Assembly: GCA_003353945.1 (NCBI GenBank)
Contig: PIVM01000048.1
Coordinates: forward strand, 1-33,705
DNA: 33,705 bases
Reading direction: 5' to 3'
From: Gammaproteobacteria bacterium
GTDB lineage: Bacteria > Pseudomonadota > Gammaproteobacteria > Pseudomonadales > PIVM01
Part shown: positions 20,443-28,098 of the stretch, in pieces
How the letters are laid out: every line of letters begins with the position of its first letter
Position numbering within the stretch: the stretch's first letter is position 1
Program-made: the position numbers and the translations under genes
The notes under the pieces: generated by a model
Databases searched by the model: none
What the model was told of the DNA's origin: nothing
The model's input: only the letters and a program-made list of their open reading frames with translations

Positions 20443-21195
20443 CTAAGTCATATTATCAGCAGCAACCTTGTCAAAATCTGTTTTCAGAAAGTACTCACTC
20501 ATAGTGACTGTGCGAATTTTATGGAGTTGATGGAACTGGGTGACCAGCCGTACCATCTTTATCATATGCCAGATTAACTGCAGGCTGTTCTTAGCCAGGT
20601 AGAATTTGTAGGGGTCACGAATATGCTCAGCCGATGGCCAGGCTTCTTCAACAATGCCGTCAAAAACGGGGCTGTTCTCAGCAATCGATAGCACAACATT
20701 TCTGACATAACGCGCTCGCGGTTGAATCGCTTCTGAGCCCGGTGACATTTTGCCGTGCCAGCGGCGCATCCATTCTGCGTGGACATATTTTTTGGGGCGG
20801 CTTAGTAAAGTAACGGCTAAAACGGCTGATGGCGTACGCTCTCCATCAACCCAGTCACGTTTTCTAAAGTGAATGTTATCGCCATAGTCTTTGTAAACAG
20901 ATACATCCACCTCATAGGCACCAACCTTAAAACCGGCACTGATGAATAGTTGAGATATTTCTTTTTGTTTTTCAAGCGCATCAGCAAATGTTACTGAAGC
21001 GGTCGCCACGATGGGTGCTCCCCGATAAAACTTGGGCGCTGGCGATTTTACCTGGGAATGTTCATCATCAATGTTCATTGTTAGCGTGTTAACACCGATC
21101 TGCAAAATGGCAGGCGCACAGTTGTCTAATAGAACCTCTCGACGTTGTGTTGGCGAATAGTTTATCTCCGGCCACAAAACATAGATAATTTTCAT
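20443..21195 (-). CDS. EthD-like dimeric alpha/beta-barrel protein
   Basis: 250-residue protein. The C-terminal half contains an EthD-type segment (AEWMRRWHGKMSPGSEAIQPRARYVRNVV, with the WHGKM core), followed by FDGIVEEAWPSAEHIRD. EthD-domain proteins are small ferredoxin-like-fold proteins that often accompany oxidoreductases in degradation of ethers, steroids and aromatics, with largely unproven roles. The N-terminal half (MKIIYVLWPEINYSP...) looks like a second ferredoxin-like repeat. The ATG at 21195 has a good Shine-Dalgarno (AAGGAACGGGG region); the frame continues upstream to 21252, overlapping the SDR gene, which is unlikely. It starts 14 nt after the SDR stop, so the two form one operon. 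Confidence 0.75.
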   Translation of the reverse strand: MKIIYVLWPEINYSPTQRREVLLDNCAPAILQIGVNTLTMNIDDEHSQVKSPAPKFYRGAPIVATASVTFADALEKQKEISQLFISAGFKVGAYEVDVSVYKDYGDNIHFRKRDWVDGERTPSAVLAVTLLSRPKKYVHAEWMRRWHGKMSPGSEAIQPRARYVRNVVLSIAENSPVFDGIVEEAWPSAEHIRDPYKFYLAKNSLQLIWHMIKMVRLVTQFHQLHKIRTVTMSEYFLKTDFDKVAADNMT

Positions 21196-21209
21196 TTTTA
21201 CCCCGTTCC

Positions 21210-22013
21210 TTAATTCGCGTAGAGCCTTCGTGTGGCTCTGCTGATAAAGCAAACGGCTTGTTTTCGGCTCAGAATTCGGCTGAACAGGACGTTCACAAAG
21301 CGGTTCATACGACCTGTAATACGGGTGGGTCCTTGTCCCTTTTCCAGTGCAATAAGCGCTTCGGAAACCACCGCTGCCGGTTCCATCGGAAACGCCGATC
21401 CGGCTTTATCCGCAGGTGTTTGCCGATTGAAATTGGGGGTGCGAGTGGCACCTGCCACACAGGCCAACACATCGACACCGTAATGACGTAATTCTTCCCA
21501 CAGGCCCTCGGCTAACACGGTATTAAACGCTTTGCTTGCCGCATAGGTGGTCACCATAGCAGATCCCTGAAACCCTGACATCGATGACATTAGAATAACG
21601 CCACCGCGTTTTCGATTCTGCATGGGTGGAACCAGCGCCTGCAAAAAGGTGAGTGGGCCTTTGCAGTTAACATCCAGGCAAAGTTTTTTCGAATCCAGGT
21701 CATCAGCAAAGAATTCGCCAATATGTGAATAAATGGCGTTATACACCATCAATCCAACTTCTCTTTCCCCAACAAAGGCATTTAGCTTTGCACTTAATTG
21801 CGGATCAGCCAAATCTAAGGATGCGGTAAGCACCTCAACGGGATATTGCTGGCGAATATCCGAAGCCACCTTATCCAGTGCCTCTTTGCCACGAGCAATC
21901 ATCATGATGTTCAGGCCTTTGGCCGCCAACTGATGCGAAAACTGCTCGCCAATACCTTGGCTGGCGCCGGCAATCACCACCCAGGGTCCGTATCTTTCAG
22001 TGAAATAACACAT
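21210..22013 (-). CDS. Short-chain dehydrogenase/reductase
   Basis: 267-residue classical SDR. Cofactor loop GASQGIGEQFSHQL at residues 16-29, with a basic residue downstream (MIARG), suggesting NADP(H). Catalytic tetrad elements are visible: Asn in DVNCKGPL, Ser in LMSSMSGFQG, and Tyr/Lys in TYAASKAFN. The usual NNAG motif reads YNAI, a variation seen in this subgroup (from memory). The start TERYGPWVVIAGASQGIG is typical of a set of SDRs annotated as acting on hydroxysteroids or acyl-CoA-derived substrates; the real substrate is unknown. ATG start at 22013. First gene of a two-gene operon with the EthD-like protein. Confidence 0.92.
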   Translation of the reverse strand: MCYFTERYGPWVVIAGASQGIGEQFSHQLAAKGLNIMMIARGKEALDKVASDIRQQYPVEVLTASLDLADPQLSAKLNAFVGEREVGLMVYNAIYSHIGEFFADDLDSKKLCLDVNCKGPLTFLQALVPPMQNRKRGGVILMSSMSGFQGSAMVTTYAASKAFNTVLAEGLWEELRHYGVDVLACVAGATRTPNFNRQTPADKAGSAFPMEPAAVVSEALIALEKGQGPTRITGRMNRFVNVLFSRILSRKQAVCFISRATRRLYAN

Positions 22014-22232
22014 ACTTAGGCCTTTGACAGAAGCTGATTAGGACGTTGTTGACAGTAGGGTAGACTCATTTCCATCGCCTTTTTGACTGTTACAATTGGG
22101 AGATAATCCCGGTCTCTTTACGATTTTTTCGGGTCTGATAGCGGTGTTGTGCAGACCTTGTCCAATTCTTAAGGATGCCTCATCGGCTTCGTAATACCAA
22201 ATGTAAAATGTAACTATTGCTGGATTGTAACT

Positions 22233-22262
22233 ACCCGTATCACGTATCACCACCCGTATCAC
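22233..22262 (+). repeat. Overlapping CGTATCAC repeats
   Basis: CGTATCAC occurs three times in 27 nt (22236-22243, 22243-22250, 22255-22262). The outer copies share the longer unit ACCCGTATCAC with a 19-nt period. A looser fourth copy, CGGTATCAA, follows near 22271. This could be a cluster of protein binding sites or simple slippage. Confidence 0.6.
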
Positions 22263-22435
22263 TACGTGCATCGGTATCAAGACACGTGGGAATTGATATC
22301 CCATGCCTTGTAGAGCCTATTGGGGAAAGGGTATATTCAAGATAGCAGACACTCCATTGTCGACCCATTGACAGACCATGTGGAGTACTATTGGTTAGTG
22401 GTGGCGCATAAAATTGGAAATATTCGACCCACGGC

Positions 22436-22472
22436 TTGTGAATGACCTACTAGGGTTGTGAGTGACCTACTA
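22436..22472 (+). repeat. 17-bp direct repeat, 20-bp period, immediately upstream of phoB
   Basis: TTGTGAATGACCTACTA (22436-22452) and TTGTGAGTGACCTACTA (22456-22472) differ at one position and start exactly 20 nt apart, about two helical turns. The second copy ends 14 nt before the phoB start codon. The 11-nt period of a Pho box does not apply, so the reader is probably a different protein, or the repeat acts in the mRNA leader. Confidence 0.75.
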
Positions 22473-22486
22473 CAAAGAGCGTAAAA

Positions 22487-23209
22487 ATGGTGCAGCAACC
22501 CTTGATTCTTATTGTCGAAGATGAGCCCGCTATTCGTGCAATGATTGCCACAGCGCTTTCGATGAGTAACTATGATGTGATAGAGGCGGAGTCTGGCCCG
22601 CAAGCATTTGAGGCGATGTACCATCAAAAACCTGATCTTATGCTGCTGGACTGGATGTTACCGAGCATGAGTGGCATAGAAATTCTGCGCAGAATGAAGC
22701 GAGAAGAGTATGCTGAGAATATCCCGGTGATCATGCTTACCGCAAAAACGACAGAGGAAAATCTGCTTCAGGGCTTGAAAACAGGGGCGGATGATTACAT
22801 AGCAAAACCCTTTTCACCCCGTGAGTTGCTTGCCCGAATTGAGGCTGTTCTTCGCCGTAGCCGTAAAGCGAAAGATAATACATTTGTATTTGATGATCTG
22901 TGTTTAAATCATTCCGAACACAGTGTTTCTATTGGTGAAAATCAGTTAGAGCTTGGTCCTACCGAATACAAGCTGCTGCATTTTTTTATGCTAAGCCCAA
23001 ATCGGGCCTACACGAGATCACAGTTGCTGGATCATGTCTGGGGCGGCGATGCCTATATTGAGGAGCGTACGGTGGATGTACATATCACTCGATTGCGAAA
23101 AGCGCTGCAAAATAAGTCAACAGACAAGCAAAACTACGGAGCATGTATTGAAACGGTCAGGGGGACTGGCTATCGATTTGCCACCAAAAAAAGTGACCGG
23201 GCTGAATAA
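22487..23209 (+). CDS. phoB: Phosphate regulon response regulator PhoB
   Basis: DNA-binding response regulator that activates Pho-box promoters when phosphorylated by PhoR. The 240-residue protein has the receiver domain with acidic pocket VEDEP (Glu11, Asp12), phospho-acceptor Asp55 in LLDWMLPSMSG, and the switch threonine and lysine in MLTAKT and AKPFSP. An OmpR-type winged helix (about 135-232) follows, with YTRSQLLDHVWGGDAYIEERTVDVHITRLRKAL. ATG start at 22487. It precedes phoR by 16 nt, and the pst genes lie directly downstream, which fixes the identity as PhoB among OmpR regulators. Confidence 0.96.
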   Translation: MVQQPLILIVEDEPAIRAMIATALSMSNYDVIEAESGPQAFEAMYHQKPDLMLLDWMLPSMSGIEILRRMKREEYAENIPVIMLTAKTTEENLLQGLKTGADDYIAKPFSPRELLARIEAVLRRSRKAKDNTFVFDDLCLNHSEHSVSIGENQLELGPTEYKLLHFFMLSPNRAYTRSQLLDHVWGGDAYIEERTVDVHITRLRKALQNKSTDKQNYGACIETVRGTGYRFATKKSDRAE

Positions 23210-23225
23210 GTGACGGGGTGAATGA

Positions 23226-24518
23226 GTGACAGACAGTTGGAAAAAGGAATTAATTCGAGTTTTGATGCTGGTAACGGTTTGCTCTGCAATTGCCAGTATT
23301 TGGGATAGGCCATTAGCGGGTTTTGCCATCGCGTCGACGGCCTATATTGCCTGGTGCTTTTTTCAACTGAATAGAATTATGTTCTGGTTAGGCGCTTCTC
23401 CCGATGTTGAGCCGCCGGAAGCCGGTGGTCTGTGGGGGATAATATTTGATGGCATCTATCATCTGCAGCGCCATGATCGTGAAGAAAAAGATCGTCTACA
23501 GGCCACGATTCAATATTTGCAGGATTCTTTTTCCTCATTGCCCGATGCCGTGGTGATGATTGATAAACGGGGAAATATTGTCTGGTGCAACAAATTTTCA
23601 GAATCTCTGTTGGGCTTATACTATCCGCAGGATAAAAACCAATATATTGGTAATTTAGTGCGTGATCCAAAATTTACGGACTATTTTGAAAAAGAAATAT
23701 TTGATCAGCATCTTGAACTCACTTCGCCTAACAATCCCTATATAACGCTGCAGGTTCAAGTTACTTTTTTTGGCAAAAGAGACAAACTGGTTTTTGCCAG
23801 GGACATCACAACGATGATGCAACTGGAATGTATGCGGCGGGATTTTATTGCTAATGTGTCTCATGAACTTCGTACACCGCTAACAGTGATACGGGGTTAC
23901 CTGGAAACCTTTCAGGACTTTCTTGTCAGCGATGATGAACGCTGGCTGAGTGCGCTAAACCAGATGATAGAACAGTCTCATCGTATGGATGCATTGGTTC
24001 GCGATCTGATGGTACTTTCACGACTTGAAACGGTTCCTGAATCAGAGGAGCCTGCACTAATCAATGTGAAGAATATCACCGACACTATTTGTAATGAGTT
24101 GAGCGCTGCAGGTATTGATGCCCGACAGCTTATTAACGAATGTCCTGATGATGCGTGCCTGATGGGCAATCCAGAAGAGATACACAGTGCTTTTTCAAAC
24201 TTGCTGACGAATGCTGTTCGTTATACCGATGGCGATGGCCTTATACGCGTCAGCTGGTCGGAGAAAAATAAGATCAGTCGCTATTCCGTTCGAGATAATG
24301 GTATTGGTATTGACTTTCAGCATATTCCTCGCTTAACGGAGCGTTTTTATCGTGTTGAAAAAAGCCGTTCGGTTAATGCTGGTGGGACAGGATTGGGGCT
24401 GGCTATCGTCAAGCATATCTTAATCAGGCACAATGCGTCGTTAAAAATCGAAAGTTTGCCTGGCCATGGCAGTACGTTTACCTGTGAGTTTCCACAATCG
24501 GCTGGATTGGACGATTGA
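23226..24518 (+). CDS. phoR: Phosphate regulon sensor histidine kinase PhoR
   Basis: Inner-membrane sensor kinase partner of PhoB, thought to read phosphate status through the PstSCAB-PhoU complex. 430 residues: two closely spaced hydrophobic segments in the first 55 residues with almost no periplasmic loop (typical of PhoR), a charged linker, a PAS domain (about 95-195, SLPDAVVMIDKRGNIVWCN), and the dimerisation/phosphoacceptor domain with His213 in NVSHELRTPLTVIRGYLE. The ATPase domain follows (N box LLTNAVRYT, G1 DNGIGID, F box and G2 GGTGLGLAIVKHI). It begins with GTG at 23226 behind a GGGGTGA ribosome site; an ATG 4 nt upstream is out of frame. Confidence 0.96.
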   Translation: MTDSWKKELIRVLMLVTVCSAIASIWDRPLAGFAIASTAYIAWCFFQLNRIMFWLGASPDVEPPEAGGLWGIIFDGIYHLQRHDREEKDRLQATIQYLQDSFSSLPDAVVMIDKRGNIVWCNKFSESLLGLYYPQDKNQYIGNLVRDPKFTDYFEKEIFDQHLELTSPNNPYITLQVQVTFFGKRDKLVFARDITTMMQLECMRRDFIANVSHELRTPLTVIRGYLETFQDFLVSDDERWLSALNQMIEQSHRMDALVRDLMVLSRLETVPESEEPALINVKNITDTICNELSAAGIDARQLINECPDDACLMGNPEEIHSAFSNLLTNAVRYTDGDGLIRVSWSEKNKISRYSVRDNGIGIDFQHIPRLTERFYRVEKSRSVNAGGTGLGLAIVKHILIRHNASLKIESLPGHGSTFTCEFPQSAGLDD

Positions 24519-24636
24519 TGTGTCGAAGTGTAAGCACCGTACGATTCAATTGAATTTGATAGGATTATTTTTGAGACCCTAAGGTTCTCAGTTAAAGCAT
24601 TTGACAACGTTATTTATTCTACATATCACCTTCAAG

Positions 24637-24670
24637 CTGTAATAATTCTGTAACAAAACTGAGATAGAGT
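24637..24670 (+). promoter_or_regulatory. Pho box and promoter of pstS
   Basis: CTGTAAT-AATT-CTGTAAC (24637-24654): two 7-mers 11 nt apart, the standard PhoB binding unit. Ten nt after it is TAGAGT (24665-24670), a plausible -10; PhoB replaces the missing -35. This marks pstS as PhoB-activated. Confidence 0.9.
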
Positions 24671-24716
24671 ATGCCCAAGATATTGATTACTACTTTATTT
24701 TTTTGGAGCACATGCG

Positions 24717-25706
24717 ATGACGATGAAGAGACTATTTACGGGCGTTGCAACTGTCGCAGCTTTCGCAACAACGCTGACGTTAAGTACAGGCGTTAATGCT
24801 GCGCCTAAAATTGATAGCGATATACCTGTTTACGAAAAAACAAAGGGGGTGTCGGGTAATCTGTCCAGTGTGGGTTCAGATACGCTGGCAAACCTTATGA
24901 CGCTATGGGCTGAGGAATACAAGCGACAATATCCCAGCGTCAATATTCAGATACAAGCGGCGGGTTCCTCAACAGCGCCCCCAGCGCTTACTGAAGGGAC
25001 TTCAAATCTAGGGCCCATGAGTCGCAAGATGAAAGATAAGGAACTGGAAGCCTTTGAAAACAAATACGGTTATAAACCCACAGCCATTCCAGTAGCGATT
25101 GACGCGTTGGCAGTGTATGTACACAAAGATAATCCGATCAAAGGCTTGTCGATTCCTCAGCTTGATGCCATTTTTTCATCAACCAACAAATGTGGCAATG
25201 CGGGTAGTATTGACGCCTGGGGTTTAGCCGGTTTGGAGGGTGCATGGAAAGCACGAGATATTCAAATATTCGGTCGTAACTCAGTATCAGGTACCTATGG
25301 TTATTTTAAGAAAAGGGCACTGTGCAAGGGGGACTTTAAGAATACGGTAAATGAGCAGCCAGGGTCTGCTTCGGTAGTACAATCGGTTTCCACATCAATC
25401 AATGGTATCGGCTATTCCGGTATCGGTTACAAGACGGCCAGTGTTCGGGCCGTGCCGCTGAGTAAAAAGCCCGCCGGTAAGATGGTTTTGGCGACAGCGG
25501 AAAATGCCGCTGCTGGCATCTACCCGCTAAGCCGCTATCTGTATGTTTATGTTAACAAAGCACCTAACAAGCCATTGTCGCCTCTTGAGGGCGAGTTTAT
25601 GAAAATGGTGTTATCGCAATCCGGTCAACAGGTTGTGGTGAAAGACGGCTATATTCCCCTGCCAGCCAAGGTTGTGAGCATAGTCAGGGGGTCTGTCGGC
25701 CTGTAA
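24717..25706 (+). CDS. pstS: Phosphate-binding periplasmic protein PstS
   Basis: High-affinity phosphate receptor of the PstSCAB ABC transporter. 329 residues, with a signal peptide of about 28 residues (KRLF, hydrophobic core, VNA before the cut at 28/29). Phosphate-binding loops are recognisable: SVGSDT at 51-56, [11 protein letters not shown], and [16 protein letters not shown] at 24717 behind GGAGC; an alternative ATG at 24723 leaves the signal peptide intact. It has its own Pho box, and a second one lies between it and pstC, so PstS and the membrane complex can be expressed at different levels. Confidence 0.96.
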   Translation: MTMKRLFTGVATVAAFATTLTLSTGVNAAPKIDSDIPVYEKTKGVSGNLSSVGSDTLANLMTLWAEEYKRQYPSVNIQIQAAGSSTAPPALTEGTSNLGPMSRKMKDKELEAFENKYGYKPTAIPVAIDALAVYVHKDNPIKGLSIPQLDAIFSSTNKCGNAGSIDAWGLAGLEGAWKARDIQIFGRNSVSGTYGYFKKRALCKGDFKNTVNEQPGSASVVQSVSTSINGIGYSGIGYKTASVRAVPLSKKPAGKMVLATAENAAAGIYPLSRYLYVYVNKAPNKPLSPLEGEFMKMVLSQSGQQVVVKDGYIPLPAKVVSIVRGSVGL

Positions 25707-25733
25707 CGGGTACATGCCGGGTGCAATTGGCAG

Positions 25734-25767
25734 CTGTAATATTTCTGTAACATATTTGCGCTAGCAT
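25734..25767 (+). promoter_or_regulatory. Second Pho box and promoter, upstream of pstC
   Basis: CTGTAAT-ATTT-CTGTAAC (25734-25751), followed after 10 nt by TAGCAT (25762-25767). The half-sites are identical to those upstream of pstS, and the distance to the -10 is also the same. Confidence 0.88.
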
Positions 25768-25801
25768 TGGCTTCAACTAGCAATGACATATATTAACGAC
25801 C

Positions 25802-28057
25802 ATGACTACAGCTGCAAGCTCAAACGCGACCTATCTGGAAAATTACCGACGGTTTCGGTTTTTTAAAGACAAAGTCACTACCGTTTCGGTGACGGCGGGG
25901 GGGCTGGGTATTATTGTCACATTACTGCTGATCTTTGCCTACCTGCTGTACGAAGTGCTGCCCTTGTTTCAAGGCGCAAGCATCGAGTCTGTCAGTCATT
26001 ACGATCTACCGCTTGCTTTATCATCGGATAATACCTTGTTGGTTGCGATGGAAGAGCAGGCCGAAATAGCTTTCCGTTTGACTGACAAAGGTGATGCCGT
26101 TTTTTGGCATGCCAGAACGGGCAAGCTTGTTTCACAGCAAAAATTGATGCTACCGGCCGACAGTCATATCACCAGCTTTGCTCAGAGTTCAGCAGAAAGT
26201 CGTTTGTTTATTGTGGGTCTTTCCAGCGGTCAGGCAGTGATTGCCAAACATCACTACCGTATCAGCTACCCCAATGATAAACGCCTTATCACCCCTGAGA
26301 TTCAGTATCCCTACGGCAACACACCGATTGATATCAGCAGCGGCGCTGAAATTAACAGCATTGCCTATCGCGACGGGGAAGAGTCTCTGACTATCGCCGC
26401 CATGACCGGCGAGCAGAAGTTAAAACTCATACGACTGCAGAAGGAAGAAGATTTTCTCAGCGAAGAGATGACCTTGAAAAAAGAAGAAATCGATATTCAT
26501 ATTCCTGGCGCGCCCATCGATTATCTTGGTATCGACATTGATCAACGCTGGTTGTTTATGGTGGAAAATGGAACACAACTTAGCGCTATTGATATTACCG
26601 GTGATGCGGCGGCGATTGTCGACACGGTGTCACTGCCCGAGGCCAGCGTGAAGTTTAACGCTTTAAGCTTTCTTTTGGGTGGCATCTCATTGTTGAGCGC
26701 AGATACCAGTGGTCTTATTACGCAGTGGTTTATGGTCAGAGACCAGGACGCCAATTGGCGTTTGCAATCTATTCGACAGTTTCAGCAAGCAGCTGGCGAG
26801 CGGGTTATTCTCCAATCTGAACAAAGACGTAAAGGTTTCATCAGTTTACATAAAGACGCCACCCTGTCTTTGTATCATTCAACGGCACAGAGGGAGTTGT
26901 TGACGAAAAAGGTCTCGGACAAACCCATTTCAGATATGGCGCTGTCACCGAGAGCAGATGCGCTGCTGTTGATTGATGAGCAGCAGGCAGTGAGTTATTG
27001 GCGGGTTGATAATGAGCATCCCGATGTATCCTGGCAGGTGTTATGGCAAGAAGTCTGGTATGAAAGTTACCAAAAGCCGGAGTATATTTGGCAGTCCTCC
27101 TCATCGAGCAATGATTTTGAACCAAAGTTCAGTTTAACACCGCTTGCTTTTGGCACCTTGAAGGCCGCGTTTTATACGATGCTGTTCGCTGCACCGTTGG
27201 CAATCTGTGGTGCAATTTACACGGCTTATTTTATGGCCGGAGCGATGCGTAGAAAAGTCAAGCCGCTTATTGAATTAATGGAAGCGCTGCCAACGGTGAT
27301 TCTTGGTTTCTTGGCAGGGATCTGGCTTGCTCCCTTTATTGAAAGCAGTTTGTCAGCTGTCTTTGCATTGGCTTTTGCTATTCCACTGACGATATTTTTA
27401 ACAGGGTATCTTTGGCATATCAGCCCGAAAAAAATACACTATCTGTTACCGCCTGGGTATGAAGCAGCCCTGCTGATTCCCTCTGTGTTGCTGGTGGGTT
27501 GGTTTTGCATTGAATTTAATGCTGAGTTGGAGCGCGTGTTTTTTGGCGGCGATATGCGTTCGTGGATAACACGCGATCTGGGTATTTCCTTTGATCAACG
27601 TAATGCGCTTGTTGTCGGTATTGCGATGGGACTCGCCGTTATTCCAACGATATTTTCTATTACTGAAGATGCTATTTTTTCTGTGCCAAAACACCTGAGC
27701 AATGCATCCCTGGCGTTGGGAGCCAGCCCCTGGCAGACACTGGTGGGCGTAGTACTGCCAACGGCAAGCCCCGGCATATTTTCAGCGTTGATGATTGGCA
27801 TGGGTCGAGCAGTGGGTGAGACGATGATTGTCTTAATGGCCACCGGTAATACTCCCATTATGGATGCAAATATTTTCGAAGGTTTGCGCTCCTTATCAGC
27901 CAATATTGCGGTTGAGGTGCCAGAAGCGGCAGTGGACAGCACGCATTTTCGTGTGCTGTATTTATCCGCATTCTTTTTATTTTTATTTACTTTTATAGTC
28001 AACACTATTGCGGAAATTGTGCGTCAACGACTGCGCCGACGTTATGGCTCTCTTTAG
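25802..28057 (+). CDS. pstC: Phosphate ABC transporter permease PstC (long form)
   Basis: Membrane subunit of the phosphate importer. At 751 residues it is more than twice the E. coli PstC (about 320). After a first membrane segment (about 27-51) comes a large extracytoplasmic region of about 380 residues, with beta-propeller-like strands (repeated short hydrophobic strands, SADTSGLITQWF). The real permease domain begins near residue 440 (LTPLAFGTLKAAFYTMLFAAPLAI). The cytoplasmic EAA loop that docks on PstB is LSNASLALGASPWQTLVGVVLP (near 632). Such long PstC proteins are usual in Pseudomonas-like bacteria; the role of the extra domain is unknown. ATG start at 25802, 95 nt after pstS. Confidence 0.94.
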   Translation: MTTAASSNATYLENYRRFRFFKDKVTTVSVTAGGLGIIVTLLLIFAYLLYEVLPLFQGASIESVSHYDLPLALSSDNTLLVAMEEQAEIAFRLTDKGDAVFWHARTGKLVSQQKLMLPADSHITSFAQSSAESRLFIVGLSSGQAVIAKHHYRISYPNDKRLITPEIQYPYGNTPIDISSGAEINSIAYRDGEESLTIAAMTGEQKLKLIRLQKEEDFLSEEMTLKKEEIDIHIPGAPIDYLGIDIDQRWLFMVENGTQLSAIDITGDAAAIVDTVSLPEASVKFNALSFLLGGISLLSADTSGLITQWFMVRDQDANWRLQSIRQFQQAAGERVILQSEQRRKGFISLHKDATLSLYHSTAQRELLTKKVSDKPISDMALSPRADALLLIDEQQAVSYWRVDNEHPDVSWQVLWQEVWYESYQKPEYIWQSSSSSNDFEPKFSLTPLAFGTLKAAFYTMLFAAPLAICGAIYTAYFMAGAMRRKVKPLIELMEALPTVILGFLAGIWLAPFIESSLSAVFALAFAIPLTIFLTGYLWHISPKKIHYLLPPGYEAALLIPSVLLVGWFCIEFNAELERVFFGGDMRSWITRDLGISFDQRNALVVGIAMGLAVIPTIFSITEDAIFSVPKHLSNASLALGASPWQTLVGVVLPTASPGIFSALMIGMGRAVGETMIVLMATGNTPIMDANIFEGLRSLSANIAVEVPEAAVDSTHFRVLYLSAFFLFLFTFIVNTIAEIVRQRLRRRYGSL

Positions 28058-28098
28058 TGGCGTATTAGTAGAGCAGAATTTTTACGAAGGTTACTATT

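Larger units (their letters stand above)
22014..22486. other. Gene-free region between SDR operon and phoB, with two repeat patches
   Basis: About 470 nt with no convincing gene. It must hold the minus-strand promoter of the SDR operon and the plus-strand promoter of phoB. Two short repeat patches (separate entries) lie in it. I looked for a Pho box and found only one isolated half-site (CTGTTAC near 22088), not a pair. TTGACA occurs at 22368-22373, but no -10 lies at a normal distance. Confidence 0.5.

Noticed and set aside
22203-22235. Pair of TGTAACTA repeats as a Pho box
   Set aside because: The copies are about 17 nt apart instead of 11, so they do not fit PhoB dimer binding.
22038-22304. 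88-codon minus-strand frame upstream of phoB
   Set aside because: No family resemblance, no good ribosome site, and it runs through the short repeats; composition unlike the neighbouring genes.
22368-22391. TTGACA ... TACTAT as a phoB promoter
   Set aside because: The spacer is only 12 nt, too short for a sigma70 promoter.
27595-28005. 136-codon minus-strand frame inside pstC
   Set aside because: Fully inside a clear permease gene; a shadow frame.
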